Shown here: positions 25,601-38,714 of the stretch, piece after piece
Numbering within the stretch: the first letter of the stretch is position 1
Layout of the letters: every line of letters begins with the position of its first letter
Origin: Golubevia sp. BC0850
Lineage: Eukaryota; Basidiomycota; Exobasidiomycetes; Golubeviales; Golubeviaceae
Direction: 5' to 3'
NCBI GenBank assembly: GCA_012976225.1
Contig: JAAVVG010000013.1
Coordinates: forward strand, 620,001-684,000
DNA length: 64,000 nt
Made by a program: the position numbers and the translations under genes
Notes under the pieces: generated by a model
What the model was told of the DNA's origin: nothing
The model's database searches: none
The model's input: the letters and a program-made list of their open reading frames with translations, nothing else

Positions 25601-27354
25601 AGTTTGCTCTCAGACGTGGCTTGCATCATCAGAGTAGACTTCGATTGAAATGATGGATTAGTGGTAGTGAAGCGCCTGATAGCCACCTCCTGTTGCTGGG
25701 GAAGAAGAGTAGGAGAGATCGGTTGTTGCCTCTGTTCGGTTCTTGAGGGAGGAGAGAAACCAGGAATGGCAGAAAGAGAAGGTCTGCTTCTACCAGACGA
25801 GCCAGTAGGAGAGGTTTGACACCTGTCAGATCGAACTGGAGTCCTTGACGTCGGATTGATGCCTTGGGAGATGGCGTCGACCCACTGAGCGACCAGAACT
25901 GTCGAGGGAACTTGAAGGGAGATCTTGGCTGGATAAGCGCCTCTCTGGAAGGAAGGAATCGTAGGTGATATGGAGATGGAGGTGGCTGCTGTAGAATGCG
26001 AGCTTGAAGAAATCCCAGGTGAAGGTAGTGCGATCGATCTAGCAAGAGGGCTGCTGGAGATGCTTGTACCTCGATCCCTAAGACTAGAATCCATCGAATC
26101 CTTCTCCTGTCTCCATGAACTAGTATTGGATCCAGCTATTGAAGCTTGATCAGAGATTGAGTCTGAACTGGCACTTCCAGAGACGAAAGCTCTCAACCTT
26201 CGAGATCTTTGAGAGAACTTGGACCAGGCACTAGTAGGTTTCTCCTTGGTACCTTCCTTTACGTCTCCACTCAAAGTGCTTTGACTCTGAGAATGAGATA
26301 ACTCTCTTTGGCTGGAGGGAGACTCAGTTTCAGCTTTGTTGGAAGAGCTGCCGAAACGTAGAGCATCAGCCAGAGCGCGAGAGGAGCTCGACTTCGCCAG
26401 TCCACCCTTCGACATGCTTCTTGGCCAGTTGAATGATTGCCCTGCTTCTTGTTCCACTGATGGAGAATGACTTGAACCTGAAATCGTTCGACCTTGGCTT
26501 GTTGGAGGAAGTTGGCGACTGCTGTTCAATCTCGGAGAGTTGGCGGTATTGGACGTGAGGGTAAGTTCCCAAAGGCCATTGCTAGTGGAATGGGAGGTTT
26601 GAAGGTGGTCGAAGGCAGACAGGGCGATGACAGCTAGAGGTGCTCCTGGGTTCGAGTAGCAAGAAGATCTGCGAGGTGAAGGGAGGACGGTCAGTGGTCT
26701 GGCCAACTCATTGGAGGCGACTAGCCTCTCCATGAACAGACGATAGTCGATGCTTCTGATTCTTAATGTGTCTGTCTTCCTCCGAGAACGTTTTCCACTT
26801 GAGTTGAGCCACCTCTGCCACATCGCGACCTCGAGTTCCAACCAACCCACCAGCTTGACTCACCTGTCGCTCCAAATCATGATCTCAGCATTCCTTACTT
26901 GAGCCCAAACGCTCCTCCATTCCATCCCGCTTTCCAAATTCCTTCTGACTGAAGATGAGAAAGGCCCAGCCGTTTCTTCATTCAGTCGCAGAGCTTGTTC
27001 ATATCTTGCGCCTGCAGACCACCCGGCTGTTTCATCTTGCCTCCCAGCTAAGCGATCTGACGTGACGTTCTGAGATCTGACTTTTGGAGTTGAATTGATG
27101 GATTCTCTGGTTGAAGTTTGAGTGGGAGTGAGGTTTGAATTGAATTGAGGATCATAATAAGTTGATGTTTGGGTGTTGGTCTTGGTCGGTAGAAGTGATG
27201 AGGAGGTAGAAGTTGGACTGAATCGAGGGTCGTTAACGATTGATTGAAAACAAGTTGATCTTTCTAAAGACTGGATTGTTAAAGAATGAAATAGATTTGA
27301 TGGAATGCAGAGTTGACCTTCTGTAGGTGCATGCCGACCAGGTTGGCTTGTCAT
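22684..27354 (-). CDS. Ser-rich protein with split PH-like domain (1539 aa, 2 exons)
   Basis: Exons 26864-27354 and 22684-26812 (1540 codons). The 47-nt intron uses the acceptor CAGAG, which restores frame as DRWLNSSGK. I do not recognise an orthologue. Residues about 144-260 look like the first strands of a PH domain (MEWRSVWAQVRNAEIMIWSD, then PLAVIALSAFDHL and a WELTLTS strand). A typical PH C-terminal helix (VLVAQWVDAISQGI) appears only near 465, so roughly 200 Ser-rich residues seem to be inserted in the fold. The remaining 1,000 residues are Ser/Arg/Pro-rich with many RSxS-type sites, ending in an Asn/Ser-rich tail. A cortical or membrane-binding scaffold is plausible but unproven. Confidence 0.75.
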
Positions 27355-29427
27355 AAGGGATGGGACAGACCAGAGGAGAGATAGAGAGAGTGGAAGGCAG
27401 CCTAATCGAATTAGAATAGATAGCTGAAGGCTGAATGAAGAGTTTGTTCCAGGTTACTTGTCGTGCGGGGTGAATAGAGATAGAGATAGAGATAGAAAGT
27501 AGAGAAGGGAGCACAAAGGGAGAGTAGATAGAGGTATTATTGGATCTTGAAGGTTGATTGAATCGTCGTGACTGTCTATTGAAGTTCCATCGATGAGATT
27601 GAATGTACTTGCACTTCCAATCCAACAACTTAAAAAGAGACAAGCAAGAGAGGAAGGGAAGAGACTAGAATTGTAGAAAGAAGGAGAAGAAGAAGCTAAA
27701 ATTGTAAAACCACTGTGTTGGATCTTTTCCGTCTTTGTCCTCGCCACAAGGTCTGGCTCAATTCTGATTATCTGTTGGCTCTTCCAATTCTCGCTGAGTT
27801 GTTAACTGCGGCTCTCAAAAAAGACAAACAGACCCTCCTTTGGCTCCAGAGAGAAAAAGCCCCTCCCCGCTCTACATAACAGAGATCGACCTGTTTATTG
27901 TACAGTTCTCCTAATCACTCTCCCCTTGAACCCTTCAAGCCATCTTCACCAAATCTGAACTATTTTTCAGCCCGTTCCGACGCAACTTTGGAGAGAAATC
28001 TTTGATGAATCTTAAAAGACGTCGAAGCCAAAAGTCGCGAGTGGCTTTAACGTGACTACGAACAAGAGGTTCATTGTTCATCTCGCAATTCAAACCGGTG
28101 AGATCGAGATCCACATGAACTGCACATCTTTTCCATCTCATCAAGCATCAAGTCTAGACTTTATAAAAGCTTAGAAGTTGAACCATTGGCTTGGGAAGTA
28201 CCTCTTCGCACCCCGTTTGTCTCCTTGTGACCTTGTCCTCCCTCCCTTCAGGCGACTTCAGCTTCATTTTCTTTCAAACTCCCTTTGTTTTTGTCTTGGT
28301 CTCGACCTCAGTCTGTTGTCAAACAAACACTTCCTGTCAGTGTATGTATCAGGTCAAGCAACTCAGTTTCATCCGGATCTTCCGTCTCTGGTCTTCAATC
28401 CCAGCTTTCCTGATTTTGATTCCCCTTCTTCCCGTGGATGTAGAAAGTCATTCAACCGAACCTTCCAACTCAGTCCCAAAGGTTCGGTGCTTTTGGTTTG
28501 AATGAACTCTTTACGAGAATCGAGAAACGGAGGAAGGGGGGGGGGTTTACACGAGAGATGGGGGTGTTTGGAACGAGACGCACAAGAGATTTCGAACGAG
28601 ACTAAGTAAGAGACCAAGAGCTATAGTGGAAAGAGGAATAGAGAGATCTGACGCAAGAGTTTTATCTGGGAGCTTTCAAGGATGAGGAAAAGGAGTGGGA
28701 GATCGGAATGATTAAAAGAGAGTGTGGGTTTGGGATTGAGCCTCGAAGAAGAATGTCGATAAAATACGACCTTAATTATACCAAGGAACTTATTTGAAGA
28801 GCACAAAGAGAAGAAGATAGGAAAAGGGAGGATGAGAGTATGGACAATGAGTGATTCAAATGGGGTTAAAGGGTGAAGTTTGGGGTTTGATGAGAGTTTG
28901 CGTCTTGAGGATTTGGATTTCATGGAAAAGAAGCTCTAGCCTTTCAAGATAGAATTTCCACTTCTTGAAGACTCTTCTCCTTCATCGTAAGCTGGTCGCA
29001 TCTTCTCCAATCTAGAAACAAGAAGCTTTAGGGTATAATTAAAGAATAGGAAGGGTTTGAATTTGAAGAAGAAGATGAACTAGTAGGGCTTGACAGATGA
29101 GGATAAAGAACGATTGAAAGCACTTGGGTTGGTAGAAGTTAATGTTTGCTGGCCTTCTAATAGGTCCTCAGTCTCTTTTCCTCATCAATCTCACTTCCTC
29201 TTAACCCATCCACTCATCAATCGACCTCCCACACACAGTAAACCCCATCAGAAAACATTATTTGAAATTTTGAAGAAACGAGTGATAGTTCCCAATTGTT
29301 TAAAGAAGAAAGAGAAAAGAAATCCGAGGCCGAAGAGAGAAGGAAGGAAAGAAAGGGAGAGGAGGTTTGGGGGTGGGTAATAAAACTGGGCAGAATAGAA
29401 GTAGTTTTGTTTGAGTTTCTGATCGAT
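27355..29427. other. 2-kb gap, no confident gene
   Basis: It holds the promoter of the PH-like gene on the left and the VAP 3' UTR on the right. Small features include a GATAGA-type repeat near 27475-27497 and a ten-base G run at 28536-28545. Two short stretches look weakly exon-like. On the minus strand, about 28931-29009 follows an acceptor TTTCTAG and reads EKMRPAYDEGEESSRSGN. On the plus strand, about 29090-29130 reads LTDEDKERLKALG. Neither could be built into a gene. Confidence 0.45.
28536..28545. repeat. G10 homopolymer
   Basis: A run of ten G on the plus strand in the 27-29 kb gap. Similar ten-base runs occur at 863-872 (G, in an intron) and 42187-42196 (C, intergenic). Confidence 0.8.
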
Positions 29428-31602
29428 TTAGAAGAGTAGGTAGGTGATAGCAAAAACTCCGAAAGCGATAGCAGCAACGATATGGATTGGAATTCCTTCA
29501 GAAGCGTTTGCAGTGAGGGTATCCTGTCCAGCACGCTTCTTAGCTTCGACCAATTGAGCTTTGAGGTTATCTATTTCTTTCTGAGACTGTGGGTCGACTC
29601 CAGATCCTTGAACGTTAGAGACAGCTTTTGAACCAGCATCTCTCGTGGCGGCGTAAGCAGCTCCAGCTCCGGCTGCGACAGCTCCTCCAGCAGCGACGGC
29701 TCCAACCTTGACCTTGTCAGTTGAGGTTCCGTTGGTGTTTCCAGCAGCGCTTTGAGCGGCAGCGACTGGGTTCATAGTTCCATTCGTGGATCCTTGAGCT
29801 GGGGATGAGAATGAGGAATCGTTGTTGGTAGGTGAAGAGCCGTTTGGTGCTCCACGAACAGTAGCATATTTCTGAGAGAAGTGAAGGATGGGAGAGAGGA
29901 GGTCTTGTCGGTAAGTCGGAGTGCAAACTATTGCTGAATCAGGAATCAGGACTGAGGGGTTTTGATCCATCACGAAAGGCATACAGTCACCTTTCAAAAG
30001 AAAGGAGCGTGCTGTTCTTGCGAGAGCGGCTCCTGGTGTCGTGTGCGACCTTTTCTTCTCCAAAAAGCTTGCAAGGCTTTTTCCAGCCTCTGTTTTGTTC
30101 TGATAGTTCCCCACTAGCCATCGATAGAAGGCTGAAGGATGGCCCTCGCCGTCCTTATCCCAGCCCCCTCGTGCCTCCTCTTTCCTCCCAGCTATCCCAA
30201 TTGTACTCACCTCGTCTTGTCCACCGTTGGTCATATAACTTCCATTCTGATCTTCTCCTTCCTCCATAACAGGCGCAGTGGCAGCTGGCAAGAAAGCGCA
30301 GCGAATCTTCTGTTCATGAATAGAGGACTTATCTGTCTTTTCGACAACTCCCCAGATGTCTTGTAGAGAAGTGGTCTCACGTTCTGGAGTGATTAGACAG
30401 GATTGAACCAAGAATTTGTCACGGCATTTGGCAGAGGTTGGTGGTTCCTCCTTCATTGGCTGAAGAAGGACTGTTGGAGTGGCGAAAGGAGAAGGATGAG
30501 GAAGTGAAGGAGGGCATAAAGTCAGAATGGTGTTCGGAGCGCCAATCAAGGGACAGAGACCACGAAAAGCTCGTCTTATTTCTGACCTTTGGAAGGGTCA
30601 GAAACACGATGCTTCTCTCCCATCAAAGGTGCTCAGAAGCGAGGTGGAAGGAGCCTCTTCCCAGCCCGGGAAACGAATTTGAATAGACTGGCAGTAACCT
30701 TCCTCTACAGCAAGGTTTCCGAATGGAATTGCTTGTTTGAGGTGACTGTCGTTTGCTTTTGAGAGAATCTGTGGATCCACTATGGATGCGGTTTCCATCT
30801 TTGTCATTCAGAAAGCGGAGCTTGGCTTCTCCCAATCTTGTTCGAAGTGGATCGCTTGCTCTTTTGCTTTTGACCTTCATTCCCGCCAGTACCCTGTCCT
30901 TGAAGATTCTATTACTCACCTTGTACTTCAACCTTCTCACCAGGCTCGATACGACCAGAGTTAGGTCTGACACAGTATTGTTTAGGAGCAGTAGTCTTTA
31001 CCTTGAAAGCGACTGGTTGATTGTTAGGATTCGAAACTTGAAGAGAACGCTTGACGAGCTGAGTCAAAGGACCTTTAGAATGATTGAAAAGATTGTAGTG
31101 ATATCATAGAGATGATAGAACGAGTGAAAGAAGAGAAAGAGGAGTAGATCCGCAACGGGTTTAGAAGAGGAGGAAGGTAGGGAGAGCGGCGCGGGAAGAC
31201 AAAGAGTCAGAATAGAGGCATGGCAAGGGCAGGGATAGATCTGGAAAGTCCATAAGAATGACTCACGAGGAAATCCAAGTTGGACATGGGGGTTGAGGCT
31301 ACGGAGAAGAAGGAGCAAGGGTCGAGGGCGGGGGTGATAAGATTAGCGAATGAACATGGTGGTTACTCAGAGGTCAGCTGCGCCTAGTGAGCTTTCCTTG
31401 ATAGTTCTAGACCGTGAGATTAGATGCAAAGATTTCCTTTAGAGATTCAGCTTGATGCTCCCAAGCAACCTGAGATTGATGGCTTCCAATGCCAGCATGC
31501 TCTTGCCCTGGCCTACTTGCACTGGAATCCTCCCTACTCTGTTTCTTCCTTCCTCAAATCGACTTGATCCGCGAGGTATTGTTCTACTCACTCTACAGAC
31601 AT
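29428..31602 (-). CDS. SCS2: VAP/Scs2 family ER protein (299 aa, 5 exons)
   Basis: Exons 31592-31602, 31267-31298, 30920-31072, 30211-30470, 29428-29871 (300 codons, all phases consistent). This is the ER receptor for FFAT-motif proteins at membrane contact sites. The MSP domain is clear: MSVDLNPHVQLGFP, LVKRSLQVSNPNNQPVAFKV, the FFAT-binding KTTAPKQYCVRPNSGRIEPG, then VLLQPMKEEPP. A short coiled coil (EIDNLKAQLVEAKK) and a C-terminal tail anchor (HIVAAIAFGVFAITYLLF) follow, the standard VAP order. The first exon is only 11 nt. Introns 3 (449 nt) and 4 (339 nt) are long for this region. Intron 4 is a multiple of three and open in frame, so its retention would add 113 residues between the MSP domain and the coiled coil. 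Confidence 0.93.
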
Positions 31603-32214
31603 GACTAGAAAGTGTTATAGGTTTGAGTTGAAGTTCTTGAGAAGAAGTGTGGATGGGCGGAGAGAGAATGATCGACGCAGAGGCTAAAATCGAATCTCAC
31701 AGAGGCTGAAAGGTTTATTTCGAATCCTTTCTCTTCAATTCTTTGAATCAAATCAAAATTCAGTGTTTGTGATCTTTCCTATCTTCTATATATCATTGGA
31801 TCTTCGAATTGGAATAGAGAGCGGTGAATATCGAATTCGACTCTCTCTCTCCCTTCCCTCCCTCTTTCTCTTCCTCCTTCAGTCGACTGGAGCCCTCTTT
31901 GCCGGGTATGGAAGCATGAAAGACGGGTCTCATTCCAGAACCCTTGGAAGGATCTTTGAAACGCTCAAAAGCTACTCTGCTGCTCAAATGCAAAGGTTGT
32001 AGCCCCAGCAATCAGCTCGCTGCTCGCACGTCAAGAAAAGAAAGAACAACTAGATTAAAATACCAAACTTCGTTTGAGAACTCGAGACATAGGTATGTAG
32101 GTAATGATGAGAATAGGAGAAGGGTTAAAATGAAAGTAAACGAGAGACGACATCTAGGTGGCGAGCTAAGAGAACAGACGAAAGACTGGAACGAGATTGT
32201 TGTACAACAAACGC
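31603..32214. other. VAP promoter and 3' region of next gene
   Basis: Upstream region of the VAP gene on the left and 3' UTR of the secreted-protein gene on the right. A TATATAT stretch near 31785-31792 is too far from the VAP start to be called a TATA box with confidence. I see no coding signal. Confidence 0.5.
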
Positions 32215-33281
32215 TTAGGAGGAGTAGACCTTGATGGTAGCTGAAAGAGAAGAGTCGAGCATACCCTTGGCCATCTTGCCCTTGTCCATTCTAGAAGGGA
32301 TAACGTTGATGAGAGCGAAAGCGAAGGAGTCAACGACTGCTTCCAAATTGACGAGAGCGACTCTGACTGGCTCTGCGAATCCGAACTTGGCGATGATTCC
32401 ATGCTTTCCAGAGACGGTCTTCAAGAGCATTTGGTGAACCTGTAAAAAAGAGAGAAAGAGAGGTGGGGTCAGGCAAAAGAAATTCGAGATGGAAAATGGA
32501 GATACAGTTGAGGTCGTTCCCAAGCGCAGCCGACAGACCATAGAGGGTAGAACAGCTAACTCACCTCGACGAAATCTACGAGAGCAGTAACAATTGTGTC
32601 TGCGTTGGCACCTTCGATAGCTCCGTTGATCGAGGTCAAGGCGGATACACCTTCAGCTGCAGTTTTAGCAAGAGCTGCGAACTTTCCTGGAACTTGAGCA
32701 GCGATGGCAGGTGCTTGGGCGGCTCCAGCGAAAGAAACAGACAGTGGAGTGACTTTGAAGCAAAGGAGACAGTGAAAAGGTCAGAAGGAGGCAGGAAAGC
32801 AGAAGGCAAAAGAGAGAAGGACAAACTCACTCAAGTCGTTTAGGGCTCCAGATTGATCTCTAACTGAGTTGATGACAGTGACGATCATGTTAGAGTCCTT
32901 GACTTGTTCACCAGTTGGGAGAGGAAGAGCTGGAGTTGCATCCATGGAAACCGAAGGGACTTGAACTGTGGAAACAGACATAGTCATTCCACTTGCGGCT
33001 GGCAGCATTCCTGTGATCATAGTGGCTCCAGTGTTTGGGGCCTCGATTGGAATGACTCCTGAGGTTGCGGTTGGCACAGCTCCTCCGACAGTGACAGTGA
33101 CTGGGGTGAGCGAGTGAGGGAAGGGAGCAGATGAGCGAAAGAGGTAGGGAAGAAAGGATGTATCGTCACTTCAAATGTCTGAATACTCACCAGTGCAGCC
33201 ACAAGTATCTCTTTCGATGGCTCTGGAGAAAGCAGAGGTGGCTAGAGTAGCAGCAATGAGAAGAGTAGAGGCGAACTTCAT
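32215..33281 (-). CDS. Secreted helical protein of unknown function (257 aa, 4 exons)
   Basis: Exons 33191-33281, 32831-33100, 32565-32752, 32215-32439 (258 codons). A signal peptide is evident (MKFASTLLIAATLATSAFS). A short Thr/Val/Pro-rich linker follows, then about 170 residues rich in Ala, Val and Leu that should form amphipathic helices (for example KFAALAKTAAEGVSALTSI and PVRVALVNLEAVVDSFAFAL). Cysteines occur only near the N-terminus (TCGCT). The layout recalls small fungal cell-surface proteins of the HsbA sort, but I see no diagnostic motif. A TATA box lies upstream, which fits regulated high expression. Confidence 0.85.
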
Positions 33282-33396
33282 CTTGAGGTCAAAGAAAGTG
33301 AGTAAAGGGTGGGGACTGGAACTTGAGACGAGAGAGAAAGGAGAGAAAGGAGTGGATGGATGAGGACAAGCGGAATCGTAAGCTCCAAACCTCTCT

Positions 33397-33404
33397 CTTT
33401 TATA
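33397..33404 (-). promoter_or_regulatory. TATA box of the secreted-protein gene
   Basis: TATAAAAG on the minus strand, about 116 bp upstream of the start codon at 33281. Confidence 0.6.
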
Positions 33405-34209
33405 CCTTTTCGAAAGTTTTGAGCGACATATAAGAACCTAGCCAGTTTAGGGTGGGCATGGAGCTACCCAAAGTTGAGTAGAAGAGAGGCATCCCATCTG
33501 AAATTTAAGAGAAGAGTTGGTTGCGCTGATTGCTTCGTCCGTCTCTGCGTACACGTACAATCCCAATTCGACAAGTTGAAGAAAAAAGAGGATTTTCTCA
33601 ATCGTCCGGAAGTCGGTTCAAGAAGAAGATCTAGGTGGGAACCGGTATCGAGTGGAACGTCTCTGAACAAAACTTTAAAGCAGGCACGCCTCTACCGCGG
33701 TTCGTTCCTCTGTCGTCCAGGAAATTTCGGGTTCCTCTTTTTTTCTACGATTTACATCTTCCGTTTTCTAGTTCCGAGCATCTTTAATCAAACTTACATG
33801 GAAAAGAAAGTTCCATGAGCTTGTCGTACTATTTCGCCACTTCCCCAGCATCTCGTCATGATATGACCGTGACGTCCAAGTTTCAAATCTAACGACGGAC
33901 CGCAGGCTTCGAAACATGAAATTGAGAGCTATGTACATATCTGGCCTCAGAGGGTGATCTTATTCAGTCTGGAAATTACCAGTCGGCCCAAACTTGTCTG
34001 TAGGGAAGGTGCTTTTCGCTCATTACTCTTCAAATTTCAAACGAATGGGACAATTCTTCGAACTTATGCATGCAGAGATCCCATTAATCTAATCGTTTGC
34101 ACGATTTTCGGGCCAGTAAGCGCATCAAACAGACAGCAACGTTTCATTTGGAAGGAGCTACTTTACACTTGCTGTCCCACATCAACTCCACCACCCTTCT
34201 CTCCTTCCC
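33405..34209. other. Gap, no gene seen
   Basis: Upstream DNA of the secreted-protein gene and 3' flank of the SDR gene. The frames present are short, lack splice context and show no family resemblance. Confidence 0.5.
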
Positions 34210-35578
34210 TCAGAAGTTCTCTTGAGAAGGTCTAACTTCCAACTCTGAGATCCAGCCGCTAGTATCTTGTTGAGCTATAAAGAGCCAGGTCTTAGCAGCT
34301 TCTTCAGGTCTGATGACGTATCCTTGCCTGAAATTGCTACCTTTTGGCATTCCAAAGAAGTCTAAAGCTTGCTGACTGGAGATAAGACCATCGATGACGA
34401 TATGGCAAACATGAATACCTTGAGGCGCGAATTCTCTTGAAATCGACTGGGAACAGAAAGAGTGTGGCAAAGGAGGTGTGGACGTTAGAAAGACTTCTCC
34501 TTGCTTTCTCAGGCTTGAAAGCATAGGAAGCTAGCTCACCTGACACATGATTCTCAAGGCAGATTTGCTCGCTCCGAAAGGTGCAAAGTGTGACCTTCCA
34601 CGAGTTGAGCTTGTAGCTCCAGTAACTAGGAGAGATCCACCTGATCCGGTCTCAGCCATCGCTCCAACAGTGGCTTGGGCAAAGGTAAAGCCGGCAAAGC
34701 TGTGGACCAGAAACAGATGTGATGATAATTGAATTGGAAATAGAAAGGGCCAAGGGTTCCAAAGGATAGTTGCAGCCGGATCTTGGAGGGTTGGAGATTC
34801 TTGACTTACACGCTGGCCTCTACACTGTCTCTCATTGTCTCCTCCTTGATCGTTAGGAAAGGTCCTCTTTTACGAACAGACGCATTGTAACAAGCTGAAA
34901 GTCGAAAGGGTAGGCAGAAAGTGGTCAGTCAAAGCATGAAGGCTCGACTTCCGAGTGACTTCGAAAGAGAAGATTTAGCAGCGTGGTGCTCTTCAGAGGA
35001 CTCAGTTCTCCGTGCAGAGAAAAGAAATTAGGCAAGAAAATGGTTTCTGTTCGCTTCCCCTACTCACCTGTTCCGAGCTTTCTATCAGGCCAAGCTTCCA
35101 AAGCCGATTTAACAGCACTCTTGATACTATCTCCCTGAAGAACATCACAAGCAAAAGCCAAACTCAAAGATCCATCTGGAACTTTCAATCCATTCTTCTT
35201 CAAAAATGACTTTGAGATGTGATCCAATTCCTTTGCGAATCCGTCCAATCTCTCTTTTGTTCTGCTCATGATTGCGACTGCGTAACCTTGTTGAGCGAAG
35301 ACTTTGGCGATGGATAAACCTAAACCTGGACCAACACCTAAGACAATGACCAAATGTTCATCTCTCTTTGGGCCGTGCAGTAAAGAGTGACCTAAAGGAA
35401 GTACTGGATTTTCAGGTTCAAACGAAGGAGTGAGTAGATCTGTACGGTTCTTTGGCTGCTCTTTTTTGGCTGACATGTTGAAGGAAGTTGTAGTTGATGA
35501 GATTGATCTGATTGAAAGAGGTTTTGAGATGAGTAGACGAGTGAATGGACGAAGAGTTGAAGGGGAGATGAGTCTCAT
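34210..35578 (-). CDS. Short-chain dehydrogenase/reductase, probably mitochondrial (330 aa, 4 exons)
   Basis: Exons 35068-35578, 34810-34894, 34540-34699, 34210-34446 (331 codons). It has a Rossmann cofactor motif in VIVLGVGPGLGLSIAKVF and a downstream segment (SLLVTGATSSTRG) at the usual catalytic-Ser position. The expected YxxxK reads FGASK, so the catalytic Tyr is replaced by Phe, as in a divergent branch of fungal SDRs. The N-terminus is Arg/Ser-rich without acids (MRLISPSTLRPFTRLLI), typical of a mitochondrial presequence. A second Met at codon 35 could give a cytosolic form. Substrate unknown. It diverges from BNA6 across 208 bp. Confidence 0.88.
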
Positions 35579-35630
35579 TAAAAGTGGGGAAAAGGGAAGA
35601 GATCAAGATAGATACGTTGTTCTTCTCTCT

Positions 35631-35637
35631 TTATATA
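35631..35637 (-). promoter_or_regulatory. TATA box of the SDR gene
   Basis: TATATAA on the minus strand, 53 bp upstream of the SDR start at 35578, inside the intergenic region shared with BNA6. Confidence 0.55.
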
Positions 35638-35786
35638 GATTCCGGTTACTCGAACGACCTCAAATCCGATGAGGATGAAGGAGAAATGGAGAAAAGGGAG
35701 AAACGGAATATGCAGTTGCGACCTTGAGAGCGATTAAGGAGAGATTGTTCTCGGAGTAAGTAGAGGTCTTATCTCCTTCACTTCAG

Positions 35787-37604
<1,818 letters not shown>

Positions 37605-37725
37605 AAGTTGGAAATGAAAGCTGGGTATAAAAATGGAAGTAAAGGGCACACGTTGAGAGCTCATCTTTCAACCAATAAATCTCAATGTAATTAGAAGTCT
37701 GTTGAAGCATTGCAATTATCTGAAG

Positions 37726-38300
37726 CTAGTCCAAACAAGAAGTGTCAGAACCTTCGACCTCAATGGGATCGCCAATGGCTTCGGCTCCAGTCTCATCAAC
37801 GACCTTTCAAAGTAGAATGAGATACATTGCAGAAAATCAGCTTGTCAGTCTGGTGGTTTCTTCAAATGAAAGTTGGTGGAGCTTTCTCATCTGATCCTTT
37901 CAATCGTGTCTACTCACCTTCACCACCACCTTCTGACCTCTCATAGCGTTGACTGGTATCCAAGAAACCGAGCAAGTTTCATCAGGAGTGGTGAGAAAGG
38001 TCTTGATCACCTTCCTCGATAGTGCTAGACTCGAAAGGGAAGAGATGGTGACGCTCAGTTCAGTCTTGTTCGCGAACGTGTCTTCTGCCTTGAGGCCTCA
38101 AGGTTCCTGGTGTCTTACTGACCGTCTAAGACTCGAACTGAACTGCCTCCTCGAGAGTCTTCCCATCTAAGCTGAGTGAATCCGCACTGCTGTGGTGGGT
38201 TCATAGAAGGACTGAGGACCTTGAGTGAGTGGGTAGATCCTATGAAGCTGTTGAGCAGGAGAAAGGCCAAGATCCAAAGGTGTCTGGAGGCTGTAACCAT
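37726..38300 (-). CDS. Small secreted protein (140 aa, 3 exons)
   Basis: Exons 38123-38300, 37918-38084, 37726-37803 (141 codons). It starts MVTASRHLWILAFLLLNSF, a clear signal peptide; an in-frame ATG at 38330 would only add a basic leader. The mature part has the layout of a common basidiomycete secreted family: an early QC followed by a Trp strand (QQCGFTQLRW), a SVSWIPVNA strand, then DETGAEAIG and a terminal TSCLD. The function of that family is not known to me. Intron 1 is only 38 nt (41 nt if the next AG is used; both keep frame), the shortest intron in the window. Confidence 0.8.
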
Positions 38301-38714
38301 CTTTGATCTCTTTGATATTGCGTTTGACAATGAGAGAGTTGCTTAGAGGTGGTTGGTAGGGAGCGAAGGGAAGAAAGAACAAGAGAACCCTCTCTCAGTG
38401 TCTCTCTCGCGCTCGATGAAGACCCTGAATCTCCAGACGAAATCGCAGAGCACCTCAATCTGCTCAAAAGAGGGATCTGAAAAGGTGCAGAGGGTGGTGG
38501 AGGACGGAGATAAGAGAGGATTTCCCAACCAAGGGAGGCACGTTTGGACCAAAATTAGAACCGTTAATCAACAATCACTCGTCGCCAGTCGCCACGTCTC
38601 GATTTTTGCAGGACTTGACGCATTCCCATTCCGAATCAACGTAGGACCAACGAGAATTTATCCCAACTGAGACGTACGTGTAAGTACATAGAAGTCGAGC
38701 AACAGCTCCCAGTT

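Noticed and set aside
25099-25653. 184-codon plus-strand frame opposite the PH-like gene
   Set aside because: Antisense shadow of a single 4.1-kb exon whose minus-strand frame is uninterrupted.
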